64,000 nt of DNA from Sphingomonadaceae bacterium (GTDB lineage: Bacteria > Pseudomonadota > Alphaproteobacteria > Sphingomonadales > Sphingomonadaceae). Positions 33,846-41,630 of the stretch are shown here, piece by piece. The stretch spans positions 62,001-126,000 of the forward strand of contig JANYGB010000051.1 of NCBI GenBank assembly GCA_025359445.1. The letters are read 5' to 3'. Below the pieces are notes generated by a model. That model was not told where the DNA came from. It did no database searches and worked only from the letters and a program-made list of their open reading frames with translations. The position numbers and the translations under genes were made by a program. Within the stretch, counting starts at the first letter, position 1; the number at the start of each line of letters is the position of its first letter.

Positions 33846-35246
33846 ATGGAATACGTCTCCACCCGTGGCAGCGCTCCCGCGCTTGACTTTGCCGGCGCGA
33901 CTCTGGCGGGCCTTGCCAATGACGGCGGGCTTTTTGTGCCGCGCGAGTGGCCAAAGTTCACGCCGGATGAAATCGCTGCAATGGCGGGCCTGCCTTATGC
34001 CGAGCTGGCCGCGCGGGTGATGCAGCCGTTTGTCGGGGACAGCTTGACGCCCGAGAAGCTGCGCGAGCTGACGACGCAGGCCTACGGGCGCTTTGCCCAC
34101 GCTGCAGTAACTCCGCTCAAGCAGCTCGACCAGCAGCACTGGCTGCTCGAATTGTTCCACGGGCCGACGCTGGCGTTCAAGGACGTCGCGCTGCAATTGC
34201 TCGGGCTGCTGTTCGAGGAATTCCTGTCGCGCGGCGGCGATCCGCTGACCATCGTCGGCGCGACCTCAGGCGATACCGGCTCGGCCGCGATCGATGCCGT
34301 CGCGGGGCGTGCGCGGATCGACATCTTCATGCTTCACCCCAAGGGCCGAGTGAGCGACGTCCAGCGCCGCCAGATGACCACAGTGCTGGCGCCCAACGTC
34401 CACAACCTTGCGGTCGATGGCACCTTTGACGATGCCCAGGCGGTGGTGAAGCGGATGTTCGGCGATCGGGCGATGACCGGCCGGTTTGCGATCGGTGCGG
34501 TCAATTCGATCAACTGGGCGCGGTTGATGGCGCAAGTGGTCTATTACTTCGCTGCCGCATTGCAGCTCGGTGCGCCGAAGCGGGAAGTTGCATTCGCAGT
34601 ACCGACCGGAAACTTCGGTGATGTCTTCGCCGGGTATGTCGCGGCGCAGATGGGCCTGCCAATCCACCGGCTGATCGTCGCGACCAACGTCAACGATATC
34701 CTGCACCGGGCGCTGACCAGTGGCGATTATTCGGCCGGCACGGTCACGCCGACCGCCGCGCCGTCGATGGACATTCAAGTCTCGTCGAACTTCGAACGGT
34801 TGCTGTTCGATCTGTGCGGGCGCGACGGCGCGGCGCTGGCGGCGCAGATGGGGACCTTTGAGGCGACCAAGGCGATGCAGCTGACCAGTGCCCAGCGCGA
34901 AGGCGCTGCCAAGCTGTTTTCCAGCGCGCGCGCCGATGCCGACCAGATGACGCAGGCGCTGCGCTGGGCGTGGGAGAATACCGGCGAACTGCTCGATCCG
35001 CACACTGCGATCGGCTTGCACGCCGCGCGCGCAGCAGGTTTGCCCGCGCATATTCCGGTGGTCACGCTCGCCACCGCGCACCCGGCAAAGTTCCGCGACG
35101 CGGTCGAACGCGCGACCGGCCAGCGCCCGATCCTGCCTGCGCGGATCGGTGACCTGTTCGAGCGTGAGGAACGCATAATCGAGCTATCTGGCGGGTACAA
35201 CGCGGTGGCTGAATATGTCGCCAAAAACGCAGTGCCGCGCGGCTGA
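33846..35246 (+). CDS. threonine synthase thrC: threonine synthase
   Basis: PLP enzyme converting O-phosphohomoserine to threonine. 466 residues. EYVSTRGSAPALDFAGATLA N-terminus, PLP lysine in GPTLAFKDVALQLLG, ATSGDTGSAAIDAV and VPTGNFGDVFAGY for cofactor phosphate, PSMDIQVSSNFERLLFD. This is the longer proteobacterial/yeast-like class. ATG 33846 begins the conserved sequence. Its stop overlaps the next start (TGATG), making a two-gene unit. Confidence 0.95.
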   Translation: MEYVSTRGSAPALDFAGATLAGLANDGGLFVPREWPKFTPDEIAAMAGLPYAELAARVMQPFVGDSLTPEKLRELTTQAYGRFAHAAVTPLKQLDQQHWLLELFHGPTLAFKDVALQLLGLLFEEFLSRGGDPLTIVGATSGDTGSAAIDAVAGRARIDIFMLHPKGRVSDVQRRQMTTVLAPNVHNLAVDGTFDDAQAVVKRMFGDRAMTGRFAIGAVNSINWARLMAQVVYYFAAALQLGAPKREVAFAVPTGNFGDVFAGYVAAQMGLPIHRLIVATNVNDILHRALTSGDYSAGTVTPTAAPSMDIQVSSNFERLLFDLCGRDGAALAAQMGTFEATKAMQLTSAQREGAAKLFSSARADADQMTQALRWAWENTGELLDPHTAIGLHAARAAGLPAHIPVVTLATAHPAKFRDAVERATGQRPILPARIGDLFEREERIIELSGGYNAVAEYVAKNAVPRG

Positions 35247-36211
35247 TGGCTGCGCTTACCCTCCAGCCGCAGCTGATGATCGGTGCGGGCTGGGGCGATT
35301 ACCGGCTGGTCGACAGTGGGCATGGCCGCAAGCTTGAAAGCTACGGCCCTTACCAATTTGTTCGCCCCGACGCGCAGGCGCTGTGGACTCCGCGGCTCGA
35401 GAAATGGCGCGCTGAGGGCGAATTCATCCCCGGTTCGGACGAGGACGGCGGCGGTCGCTGGCAATATGCTGCGCCGGTCCCGGCCGACGGCTGGCCGCTG
35501 AGCCGAGGCCCGGTAACGTTCACCGCGCAGTGCACCCCGTTCCGCCACCTGGGGTTTTTCCCCGACATGGCCCCGGTGTGGGACTGGATGGGCGAGCAGT
35601 ATCGTCGTCCTGGGCTTGACCCGGGACCGCTGGCCGGATCAACACAACCTCTCGCCCGGTTTCCAGCGGTCCCGGGTCAAGCCCGGGACGACGGGTTTTC
35701 CAGCCTCAACCTGTTCGGTTATACCGGGGTCGGCACACTGGCGCTGTCCGAATACGGCCCGGTTACCCATGTCGATGCGTCCAAGAAGTCGGTCGCGCAG
35801 GCGCGCCTAAACGCCGAACTATCCGGCATGGCCGAGCGCCCGGTGCGCTGGATCGTCGACGATGCGGCCAAGTTCGCCGCGCGCGAAGTGCGGCGCGGCA
35901 AGCATTACGACGGGATTATCCTCGATCCGCCCAAGTTCGGACGCGGGCCGGAAGGAGAGGTCTGGCGGCTCGAAGAACATCTGCCCGGGCTGCTGGCCGA
36001 TTGCCGGGCGCTGCTCAGTGCGGAAAGCCGGTTCCTGTTCCTCACCGTCTACGCGGTGCGGATGTCCTCGCTCGCGCTCGCCGGGTTGATGGCCGAACTG
36101 TTTGCGGGCCTGCCCGGGACCATTGAGCATGGTGACTTGGCGGTGCAGGAACAAGGCGAGAATGCGCGCCTCTTGCCCACCGCGATCTTCGCGCGCTGGC
36201 GCAACAGCTAA
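35246..36211 (+). CDS. class I SAM-dependent methyltransferase, RlmI/RlmK-like
   Basis: 321 residues. SAM-binding SSLNLFGYTGVGTLALSEYG, HVDASKKSVAQARLNAELSG, and catalytic-loop YDGIILDPPKFGRGPEGEVW are typical of large-subunit rRNA cytosine methyltransferases of the RlmI/RlmK group. No PUA domain; the N-terminus is beta-rich. Residues about 120-150 are encoded by a palindromic repeat inserted in frame between the N-terminal region and the SAM domain, presumably a surface loop. Translated with thrC. Confidence 0.85.
   Translation: MAALTLQPQLMIGAGWGDYRLVDSGHGRKLESYGPYQFVRPDAQALWTPRLEKWRAEGEFIPGSDEDGGGRWQYAAPVPADGWPLSRGPVTFTAQCTPFRHLGFFPDMAPVWDWMGEQYRRPGLDPGPLAGSTQPLARFPAVPGQARDDGFSSLNLFGYTGVGTLALSEYGPVTHVDASKKSVAQARLNAELSGMAERPVRWIVDDAAKFAAREVRRGKHYDGIILDPPKFGRGPEGEVWRLEEHLPGLLADCRALLSAESRFLFLTVYAVRMSSLALAGLMAELFAGLPGTIEHGDLAVQEQGENARLLPTAIFARWRNS
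35603..35693. repeat. palindromic repeat inserted inside a gene
   Basis: Arms at 35603-35633 and 35663-35693 are inverted copies of 31 bp with one mismatch, around a 29-nt loop. The motif GGGCTTGACCCGGGACC is typical of sphingomonad extragenic palindromes. Here it lies within the methyltransferase coding sequence and is read through in frame, adding residues about 120-150 (including PGLDPGPLAGSTQPLARFPA). Confidence 0.85.
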
Positions 36212-36921
36212 CGCGGCTTGCGGAAACGCAGCACGAACTGGTCGGTCTTCCCGCGCGGTACATCTTTTTCGTGCGCGGTGTGGTTGTCCTCTGGGTGGCG
36301 AAGCAGGTTGCTCTGCGCATCGAGCCTGAACCCCGCCGCCTCGGCTTCCTTGATTACCAGCGCGGCTTCGATCCGGTGCAGGCTCGAGGTTACGCTGGCC
36401 CCGGCTCCCGCAGCCGCCTGATGATCGTTGACCAAATAGATCCCGCCCGGCTTGAGCACCGCGAAGGCCCTTCTGGTCAGGCTGGCAGCCATGTCGCTGC
36501 TGCCGTCCTTGATGTTCTTGAAATCGTGATAGTTGAGCGCGGTCCACACCACATCGACCGGAACTGGCGCGAGCGCGCTGAGTTGGCCCGATTGCTCGGT
36601 GGTGTTGGGATGCGTGCTGGCCCATGCAATCACTGCTGCAGATGGCTTGTTCGACACGGTATAGACGTGGCCTTTGGGGCCGACCGCGAGGCTGATCAGC
36701 CGGGTGTAATAGCCGCCGCCGGGGGCCAACTCTGCCACCACCGCGCCAGGCTTGATCCGGCCAAAAGCCATCAGCTCGGCAGGCCTGCGATCGGCATCGC
36801 GAACTTTGTCGGCGTCGGGACGATCGGCGCTAGCCAGCGCGGCTGCGAACTGTCCGGTGGCCGCCAAAGCGGGCGCTACTACCAGCGCGGCAACGAGTGA
36901 GCCAGTTAGCCAAGCGCGCAT
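36208..36921 (-). CDS. exported methyltransferase-fold protein
   Basis: 237 residues. The signal peptide MRAWLTGSLVAALVVAPALA suggests export. Then RRPAELMAFGRIKPGAVVAE and LAPGGGYYTRLISLAVGPKG form a SAM-binding Rossmann motif; VVWTALNYHDF and LKPGGIYLVNDH follow the class I order. A SAM-dependent fold in the periplasm, where SAM is not expected, is odd but recurs in Proteobacteria. ATG 36921 begins the signal peptide. Its stop overlaps the convergent stop of the rRNA methyltransferase-like gene. Confidence 0.8.
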   Translation of the reverse strand: MRAWLTGSLVAALVVAPALAATGQFAAALASADRPDADKVRDADRRPAELMAFGRIKPGAVVAELAPGGGYYTRLISLAVGPKGHVYTVSNKPSAAVIAWASTHPNTTEQSGQLSALAPVPVDVVWTALNYHDFKNIKDGSSDMAASLTRRAFAVLKPGGIYLVNDHQAAAGAGASVTSSLHRIEAALVIKEAEAAGFRLDAQSNLLRHPEDNHTAHEKDVPRGKTDQFVLRFRKPR

Positions 36922-37031
36922 ATCGGTTCTCCAGTGACAGTACGGTGCGAAGCTTAGCGCGGCTTGACCGCAGCGCCAAACGCACATTTGCATCCTAGAC
37001 TTGGCCCCGCTGCCATGCCATCGCCCGCTCC

Positions 37032-37403
37032 ATGGCCGATAGCCTGATCCTGGAAGTTGCCGATTTCGAGCACGATGTCCTGACCGGCATCTATTCGGAG
37101 GAAACCGGCCGCCCGCAGCCGCTGCGCTTCACGGTGACGGTTGAGCTGGCCTGTGCGGTGCATTACGCGCCCGAAACTCCGCTCAGCGCCAGCAAGAATT
37201 ACATGGACCTGAAATTCGCGGCGAGCGAGGCGCTGCCCCACGGAGTGCATTTCAAACTGATCGAAGCGGTCGCCGATCATGTCTGCGAGACTTTGTTCGT
37301 GCAGGATACGCGGGTGCAGGCAGTGACGGTCAAGATCGTCAAGCTGGCCATCGCCGAGGGCGGCGAATCGATCGGCATCACACTGCGGCGCGAACGGCGC
37401 TGA
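37032..37403 (+). CDS. folB: dihydroneopterin aldolase family protein
   Basis: 123 residues; FolB cleaves 7,8-dihydroneopterin in folate synthesis. FEHDVLTGIYSEETGRPQPL has the tunnelling-fold start (LxGIYxxE); LSASKNYMDLKFAASEALP and FKLIEAVADHVCETLF match the rest; VTVKIVKLAIAEGGESIGI contains the late lysine. Could also be an epimerase-type relative. Its stop overlaps the next start; the two then lead into moaA, so pterin/molybdopterin genes are together. Confidence 0.85.
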   Translation: MADSLILEVADFEHDVLTGIYSEETGRPQPLRFTVTVELACAVHYAPETPLSASKNYMDLKFAASEALPHGVHFKLIEAVADHVCETLFVQDTRVQAVTVKIVKLAIAEGGESIGITLRRERR

Positions 37404-37747
37404 TGGTCACGCTCGAAATCCAGCCGCTGCCGAACTTGCCGAGCGCGGCTGCGGCCACATTTCACCACGAGTTCCTGCCGCAAGCCCAAGCCATCCTGAC
37501 GAGCGGAGCGCAGTGCCTGACGCTGCTGTTTGGCGCTGGCGACCAAACTCATCGAAACTGGCGGCTGGCGGCGGTCCAGGCTTTGGCGCTTGAACATGCG
37601 CCCGGACGAGTCAATGCTCTGGCGGGCGGGAACACGGCAACTGTCGCCGCGACACTCGCTTACCTAGAAGCGGCAGACGGCGTGACCGGCCAGTACATTC
37701 CGCTAGCTGACTTTGGCGCCGGACCTGTGATACAACCTTTGGAATGA
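37403..37747 (+). CDS. Rossmann-fold-like protein of unknown function
   Basis: 114 residues, no signal peptide. Alternating strands and helices: AQAILTSGAQCLTLLFGAGD, WRLAAVQALALEHAPGRVNA, TVAATLAYLEAADGVTGQYI. The pattern resembles a reduced SDR/Rossmann half-domain, without an intact GxxxGxG or YxxxK. It is coupled both to folB (1-nt overlap) and to moaA (4-nt overlap, ATGA), suggesting a role with pterin or molybdopterin enzymes. Function unknown. Confidence 0.65.
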   Translation: MVTLEIQPLPNLPSAAAATFHHEFLPQAQAILTSGAQCLTLLFGAGDQTHRNWRLAAVQALALEHAPGRVNALAGGNTATVAATLAYLEAADGVTGQYIPLADFGAGPVIQPLE

Positions 37748-38748
37748 CGCCGACCCAGCCCCTCGTTGATCAGTTCCAGCGCCGGATCAGCTATCTGCGG
37801 CTGTCGGTGACCGACCGCTGCGACTTGCGCTGCGCTTACTGCATGCCCGAACGGCAGACCTTTTTGCCGCGCAAAGAGGTGCTGAGCCTTGATGAGCTGC
37901 ACCAGTTGGCGCTCGGGTTCATCGCGCGCGGGGTGAGCAAGATCCGTCTGACCGGCGGCGAACCACTGGTGCGGCGCGACATGATCGAGCTGGTCCGCGC
38001 GCTCGGACGGCAGATCGGACAGGGTCTTGAGGAGCTGACCCTGACCACCAACGGCACACGCTTGGCCGAATTTGCCGATGATCTCGCCGCCGCCGGGGTG
38101 CGCCGGGTCAACGTCTCGCTCGATACGCTCGACCGGGCGAAGTTCGCTGCATTGACCCGCCGCGATAGTTTGCCGCAAGTGCTCGAAGGGCTGATGGCGG
38201 CGCGGGCGGCGGGTTTGCAGGTGAAGATCAACACCGTGGCGCTCAAGGGCGTAAACGCGGACGAACTGCCCGACCTGATCGCCTGGGCGCACGGCCAGCG
38301 CTTCGATCTGACCCTGATTGAGGTCATGCCGCTGGGCGAGGTTGAGGCGGACCGGTTCGACCAATACCTGCCGCTCGATACAGTGCGCAGTGCGCTTGAG
38401 GCGCGTTTTACCCTGACGCCAAGCCCGCATCGCAGCGGCGGCCCGGCGCGTTATTTCGACGTTGCCGAAACCGGCGGACGGCTGGGGCTGATCACTCCGC
38501 TGACCAACAATTTTTGCGAAGGCTGCAACCGGGTGCGGGTCTCCGCGACCGGACAGCTATACGCCTGCCTCGGTGGGACCGAGCAAGTCGATCTGCGCGC
38601 CGCCTTGCGCAGCGAGGACCCCGAGGCGCAGCTCGAACTGGCGCTGGGCGAGGCCATGCGAATCAAGCCCGAACGCCACCACTTCGCGATTCGCGTCGCC
38701 GGAGCTGCACCGGCACTGGCGCGGCACATGTCGCTCACCGGCGGCTGA
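37744..38748 (+). CDS. moaA: GTP 3',8-cyclase (radical SAM)
   Basis: First step of molybdenum cofactor synthesis. 334 residues. N-terminal 4Fe-4S motif RCDLRCAYCMPE (CxxxCxxC), KIRLTGGEPLVRRDMI, NVSLDTLDRAKF, and C-terminal cluster NNFCEGCNRVRVSATGQLYA with a later LYACLG cysteine. The C-terminal GG (SLTGG) tail needed for activity is present as TGG at the end. MoaC is not adjacent; it must lie elsewhere. Confidence 0.95.
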   Translation: MTPTQPLVDQFQRRISYLRLSVTDRCDLRCAYCMPERQTFLPRKEVLSLDELHQLALGFIARGVSKIRLTGGEPLVRRDMIELVRALGRQIGQGLEELTLTTNGTRLAEFADDLAAAGVRRVNVSLDTLDRAKFAALTRRDSLPQVLEGLMAARAAGLQVKINTVALKGVNADELPDLIAWAHGQRFDLTLIEVMPLGEVEADRFDQYLPLDTVRSALEARFTLTPSPHRSGGPARYFDVAETGGRLGLITPLTNNFCEGCNRVRVSATGQLYACLGGTEQVDLRAALRSEDPEAQLELALGEAMRIKPERHHFAIRVAGAAPALARHMSLTGG

Positions 38749-38749
38749 C

Positions 38750-38989
38750 ATGACGGCTCGGTTGATATTCCTCGGGCGGCTGGAAGACGCAGCGGGCGGC
38801 GCAGAGCGCGATGTGACCCCCGGTCCGCTCGAAGCGGTGCTCGCCGCGCTTGCACCCGATCTGGCGGTGGCTTTGCTTGGGGAACGGGTGCGCATGGCGC
38901 TCAACGGTGTGCTGATCGCCGAACGCGGCGGGATCGTGTTGCGCGAAGGCGATGAACTCGCCTTCCTGCCCCCGGTAAGCGGCGGCTGA
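38750..38989 (+). CDS. moaD: molybdopterin synthase sulfur-carrier subunit
   Basis: 79-residue ubiquitin-like protein ending FLPPVSGG; the C-terminal GG is thiocarboxylated and donates sulfur to precursor Z. MTARLIFLGRLEDAAGG start, VRMALNGVLIAERGG, REGDELAFLPP are typical. It begins 1 nt after the moaA stop. Confidence 0.92.
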   Translation: MTARLIFLGRLEDAAGGAERDVTPGPLEAVLAALAPDLAVALLGERVRMALNGVLIAERGGIVLREGDELAFLPPVSGG

Positions 38990-38990
38990 T

Positions 38991-39434
38991 TTGGCCAGAG
39001 ACGTGCGCCTGATCGATCTGCCGTTCGATCCGGCGCGCGAAATGGCGGCGTTCAACGCGGCGCACGCTGCGGCGGGCGGCATCGTCAGTTTTATGGGCCA
39101 AGTGCGCGGGCAGGGCGCGGAACTGCTCGAACTGCGGCACTATGCCCCGCTGACCCTGCCGGGTATGTCTGCGCTGGCGCAAGTCTGTGCCGCGCGCTGG
39201 CAACTGGACGGTTTGTTGATGCTGCACCGAACCGGAAGACTCTCACCCGGTGAACCGATCGTGCTGGTTGCTGCCGCCGCAGCGCATCGCCGCCAAGCGT
39301 TTGCCGCCGCCGACTATGCAATGGATCATCTGAAAAGCGAATCGTGGTTCTGGAAGCGCGAACGCCGCGCCGGGCAATGGCACTGGATCGAGCCGCGCGC
39401 CGATGATTACGGTGGCCTCGCCCGCTGGGTTTAG
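38991..39434 (+). CDS. moaE: molybdopterin synthase catalytic subunit
   Basis: 147 residues. HAAAGGIVSFMGQVRGQGAE, then ELRHYAPLTLPGMSA, HRTGRLSPGEPIVLVAAAAA, HRRQAFAAADYAMDHLKSES and FWKRERRAGQWHWIE with the catalytic lysines. Read from TTG 38991, 1 nt after moaD; GTG 39003 is an alternative. MoaD2E2 makes molybdopterin from precursor Z. Confidence 0.93.
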   Translation: MARDVRLIDLPFDPAREMAAFNAAHAAAGGIVSFMGQVRGQGAELLELRHYAPLTLPGMSALAQVCAARWQLDGLLMLHRTGRLSPGEPIVLVAAAAAHRRQAFAAADYAMDHLKSESWFWKRERRAGQWHWIEPRADDYGGLARWV

Positions 39435-39943
39435 CTGCCCAGCCGGCTCCGCAACTCGCCCAGGACGCGGTCCTGCCGTGCGATCAAGCCTGTAACCGTA
39501 TCGCGCGCTGCCCCGATCGCGCCCGGATCCTCACCGCGCACCCGGGTGTCGTTGTACAGCGCATCGAGATCGGACAGCGGGAGCATCGTTGCAGCCCGCG
39601 CGGCTTCAAGCTCGGCCACCGCAATGGTTGCCGTGCCCCACGATTCGCTGCCCATTCTGGCGTTCCCGGCCGCGTTCACCGCCGAACGGGCCCGCGGCTC
39701 GCGGCCCCGGAACTTGGCATCCGCAGCCTGTGCTGCGCCGACCAGTCCGCCAAGCTGGCCCGTAACCGTTACTGGCGGGGCAGGCAGGACCACCACCTCG
39801 GGTGCTGGCGGCGCGTCAAACGAGGCGGTCAACCGCTCGGCCGGGCGGCGCTCAAGCGAGGGATATTCGCCCTTGCTGGTGGCACAGGCGCCGAGCATCA
39901 GTACAGTGCTCAGCAAGAGTAAGGAGAGGGGGCGGGAAAGCAT
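39431..39943 (-). CDS. hypothetical lipoprotein
   Basis: 170 residues: MLSRPLSLLLLSTVLMLGAC has a signal peptide and lipobox LGAC, then a Pro/Val segment (APPAPEVVVLPAPPVTV) and a helical C-terminal half rich in Ala/Arg (SWGTATIAVAELEAARAA, GAARDTVTGLIARQDRVLGE) that could be a coiled coil. No family recognised. Convergent with moaE, stops overlapping. Confidence 0.7.
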   Translation of the reverse strand: MLSRPLSLLLLSTVLMLGACATSKGEYPSLERRPAERLTASFDAPPAPEVVVLPAPPVTVTGQLGGLVGAAQAADAKFRGREPRARSAVNAAGNARMGSESWGTATIAVAELEAARAATMLPLSDLDALYNDTRVRGEDPGAIGAARDTVTGLIARQDRVLGELRSRLGS

Positions 39944-40000
39944 GGTGCTGCCTTAGCAACACCTCAGCGCTGCGCCAACGCAAAGCGCGCACTCTCGCCG

Positions 40001-40029
40001 TTGACACTCTTGGCCGCTTGATCTAGGGC
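40001..40029 (+). promoter_or_regulatory. candidate promoter of rplU-rpmA
   Basis: TTGACA (40001-40006), then 17 nt, then TAGGGC (40024-40029). The -35 is perfect; the -10 is weak by E. coli standards, as often seen in GC-rich Alphaproteobacteria. It is about 90 nt upstream of the rplU ATG and no coding sequence intervenes. Confidence 0.4.
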
Positions 40030-40044
40030 GCGCTTTCTTCTGGT

Positions 40045-40064
40045 CCCCTGCCGTCAGGCGGGGG
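40045..40064 (+). promoter_or_regulatory. hairpin in rplU leader
   Basis: CCCCTGCC (40045-40052) pairs with GGCGGGGG (40057-40064), counting one T-G wobble, around loop GTCA. It sits in the probable 5' untranslated region of rplU, 56 nt before the start codon. Ribosomal-protein leaders often carry autoregulatory structure, but no L21 motif can be claimed here. Confidence 0.35.
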
Positions 40065-40120
40065 CTGGCACGCTGTCCGATTGGCCGGGCAGTCAGGTGA
40101 AATGAACGGATAAAAGTACC

Positions 40121-40552
40121 ATGTTCGCTGTAGTGCGCACGGGCGGCAAACAATACCGGGTTGCCGCTGGAGACAAGATCGCGGTTGAAAAGCTCAGCGG
40201 TGAAGCCGGTGAGACCATCACGCTGGGCGACGTCCTGCTGGCCGGTGACGGCGGCGAAACCAAGGACATCGCTGGTGTCGTGGTCTCGGCCGAAATCATC
40301 GCCCAAGCCAAGAGCGAAAAGGTCGTGGTGTTCAAGAAACGCCGCCGCCACAACTATCGCCGCAAGAACGGCCACCGCCAGCAGCTTACTCTGCTGCGCA
40401 TTCTGGCTATCGGTGACGAGAAGCAGGCTGCCAAAAAGGAAGCCGCGCCAAAGGGTGAAGCTGCTCCTGCTGCGGTTGCTGCGGAAGCCACGCCCGCCAA
40501 GGTTGCTGCCCCCAAGAAGGCCGCAGCCAAGGCTGCAAAGCCTGCTGAATAA
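40121..40552 (+). CDS. rplU: 50S ribosomal protein L21
   Basis: 143 residues. [40 protein letters not shown] and [20 protein letters not shown] are the L21 domain (about 1-102). A C-terminal tail of about 40 residues is Ala/Lys-rich, a common alphaproteobacterial extension. rpmA follows in the normal order. Confidence 0.97.
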   Translation: MFAVVRTGGKQYRVAAGDKIAVEKLSGEAGETITLGDVLLAGDGGETKDIAGVVVSAEIIAQAKSEKVVVFKKRRRHNYRRKNGHRQQLTLLRILAIGDEKQAAKKEAAPKGEAAPAAVAAEATPAKVAAPKKAAAKAAKPAE

Positions 40553-40571
40553 GAATTCGGAGTAGATCGAG

Positions 40572-40838
40572 ATGGCACATAAAAAAGCTGGTGGCTCCTC
40601 GCGCAATGGTCGCGATTCGGCAGGCCGCCGCCTCGGGGTGAAGAAGTTCGGTGGTCAGGAAGTGATCGGCGGCAACATCATCATTCGCCAGCGCGGAACC
40701 CGCGTCTATCCGGGCGTTAACGTCGGCATTGGCAAGGATCATACCTTGTTTGCGCTGGCCGTCGGCCGCGTGCGATTCCACGCCGGCAAGCTTGGCCGCA
40801 AATACGTGTCGGTCGATATGGCGCTGGCCGCAGAATAA
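40572..40838 (+). CDS. rpmA: 50S ribosomal protein L27
   Basis: 88 residues: [28 protein letters not shown] start and [20 protein letters not shown] are diagnostic. The N-terminal tail reaches the peptidyl transferase centre. There is no cleavable extension as in Firmicutes. GGAG at 40559-40562 precedes the start. Confidence 0.97.
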   Translation: MAHKKAGGSSRNGRDSAGRRLGVKKFGGQEVIGGNIIIRQRGTRVYPGVNVGIGKDHTLFALAVGRVRFHAGKLGRKYVSVDMALAAE

Positions 40839-40878
40839 ATCGGATGGTTGCCAACGGGCCATCCTGACGGGTGGCCCC

Positions 40879-40947
40879 GCCGGAGTTCGTCTCCGGCCTG
40901 ATGAGGGAGAGGGCCCAGCCCGTCTCTCTCTTTTCGTCTCTCCCTCA
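40879..40947 (+). other. tandem hairpins after rpmA
   Basis: GCCGGAG (40879-40885) pairs with CTCCGGC (40891-40897) around TTCGT. Then TGAGGGAGA (40902-40910) pairs with TCTCCCTCA (40939-40947) over a 28-nt loop. The first stem has no T-run, so neither is a textbook terminator; they may end the ribosomal operon or protect its 3' end. Confidence 0.4.
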
Positions 40948-41063
40948 GCACATCTTTGCCGTTAGGCCGCGCTCATCGTGCGGATTGGCGCAAACCGTAA
41001 TGGCACTGTCACGCCCGCACCCTAGATTGGGCGGGCAGGGCGAAAGAGTTGGGAGTTGGTACC

Positions 41064-41630
41064 ATGTTCATTCGCAGCGAAAGGCTATTTCTGCGCCCCG
41101 GCTGGCCCGAGGATTGGCCTGAATTGCTGGCCCGGATCGGTGATGAAGGCGTGGTCAAGAACCTTGCACGCGCGCCTTGGCCCTATATCGAGGGCGATGC
41201 CCGCGATTTTGCGCAAAGGCCGCAGGACCCGCGCTGCCCGCACTTTTTCGTGACGTTGCCGACAAGCGCGGCCCCCGCCGAACTGGTGGGCTGTGTCGGG
41301 CTGGCCAACGACGGTGACGAGGTCGAGCTGGGCTATTGGTTTGGGCGCGAGCACTGGGGCCGTGATTATGCCACCGAGGCGGCGCGCGCAGTGCTGCGGC
41401 TGGCGCGCACGCTCGGTCATCGGCGGATCGTCGCCAAGCACTTCACTGACAATCACGCTTCGGGCAGGGTGCTGGCCAAGCTGGGCTTCCGCCCGAGCGG
41501 CGAAGTCCGCCCGAGCTACAGTCTGGCGCGCGGCTGCGACGTACCGGCGGTGGTGCACACGGCTGAATTCGGCGCCTCGTCCGATTGCGACAGTGACGAC
41601 GACGGGTTTTCGGGAATGCGAGCGGCCTAG
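41064..41630 (+). CDS. GNAT family N-acetyltransferase
   Basis: 188 residues, RimJ/RimL-like. MFIRSERLFLRPGWPEDWPE start; ELVGCVGLANDGDEVELGYW; acetyl-CoA loop FGREHWGRDYATEAARAVLR; and the final helix SGRVLAKLGFRPSGEVRP. A short polar tail (DSDDDGFSG) follows. Position after rpmA is common for a GNAT gene of unknown substrate. Confidence 0.88.
   Translation: MFIRSERLFLRPGWPEDWPELLARIGDEGVVKNLARAPWPYIEGDARDFAQRPQDPRCPHFFVTLPTSAAPAELVGCVGLANDGDEVELGYWFGREHWGRDYATEAARAVLRLARTLGHRRIVAKHFTDNHASGRVLAKLGFRPSGEVRPSYSLARGCDVPAVVHTAEFGASSDCDSDDDGFSGMRAA

Noticed and set aside
31728..34196. Very long minus-strand ORF (822 codons) opposite ctaE, SURF1 and thrC
   Set aside because: Antisense shadow of strongly coding plus-strand genes in GC-rich DNA; product is Arg/Gln/His-rich nonsense.
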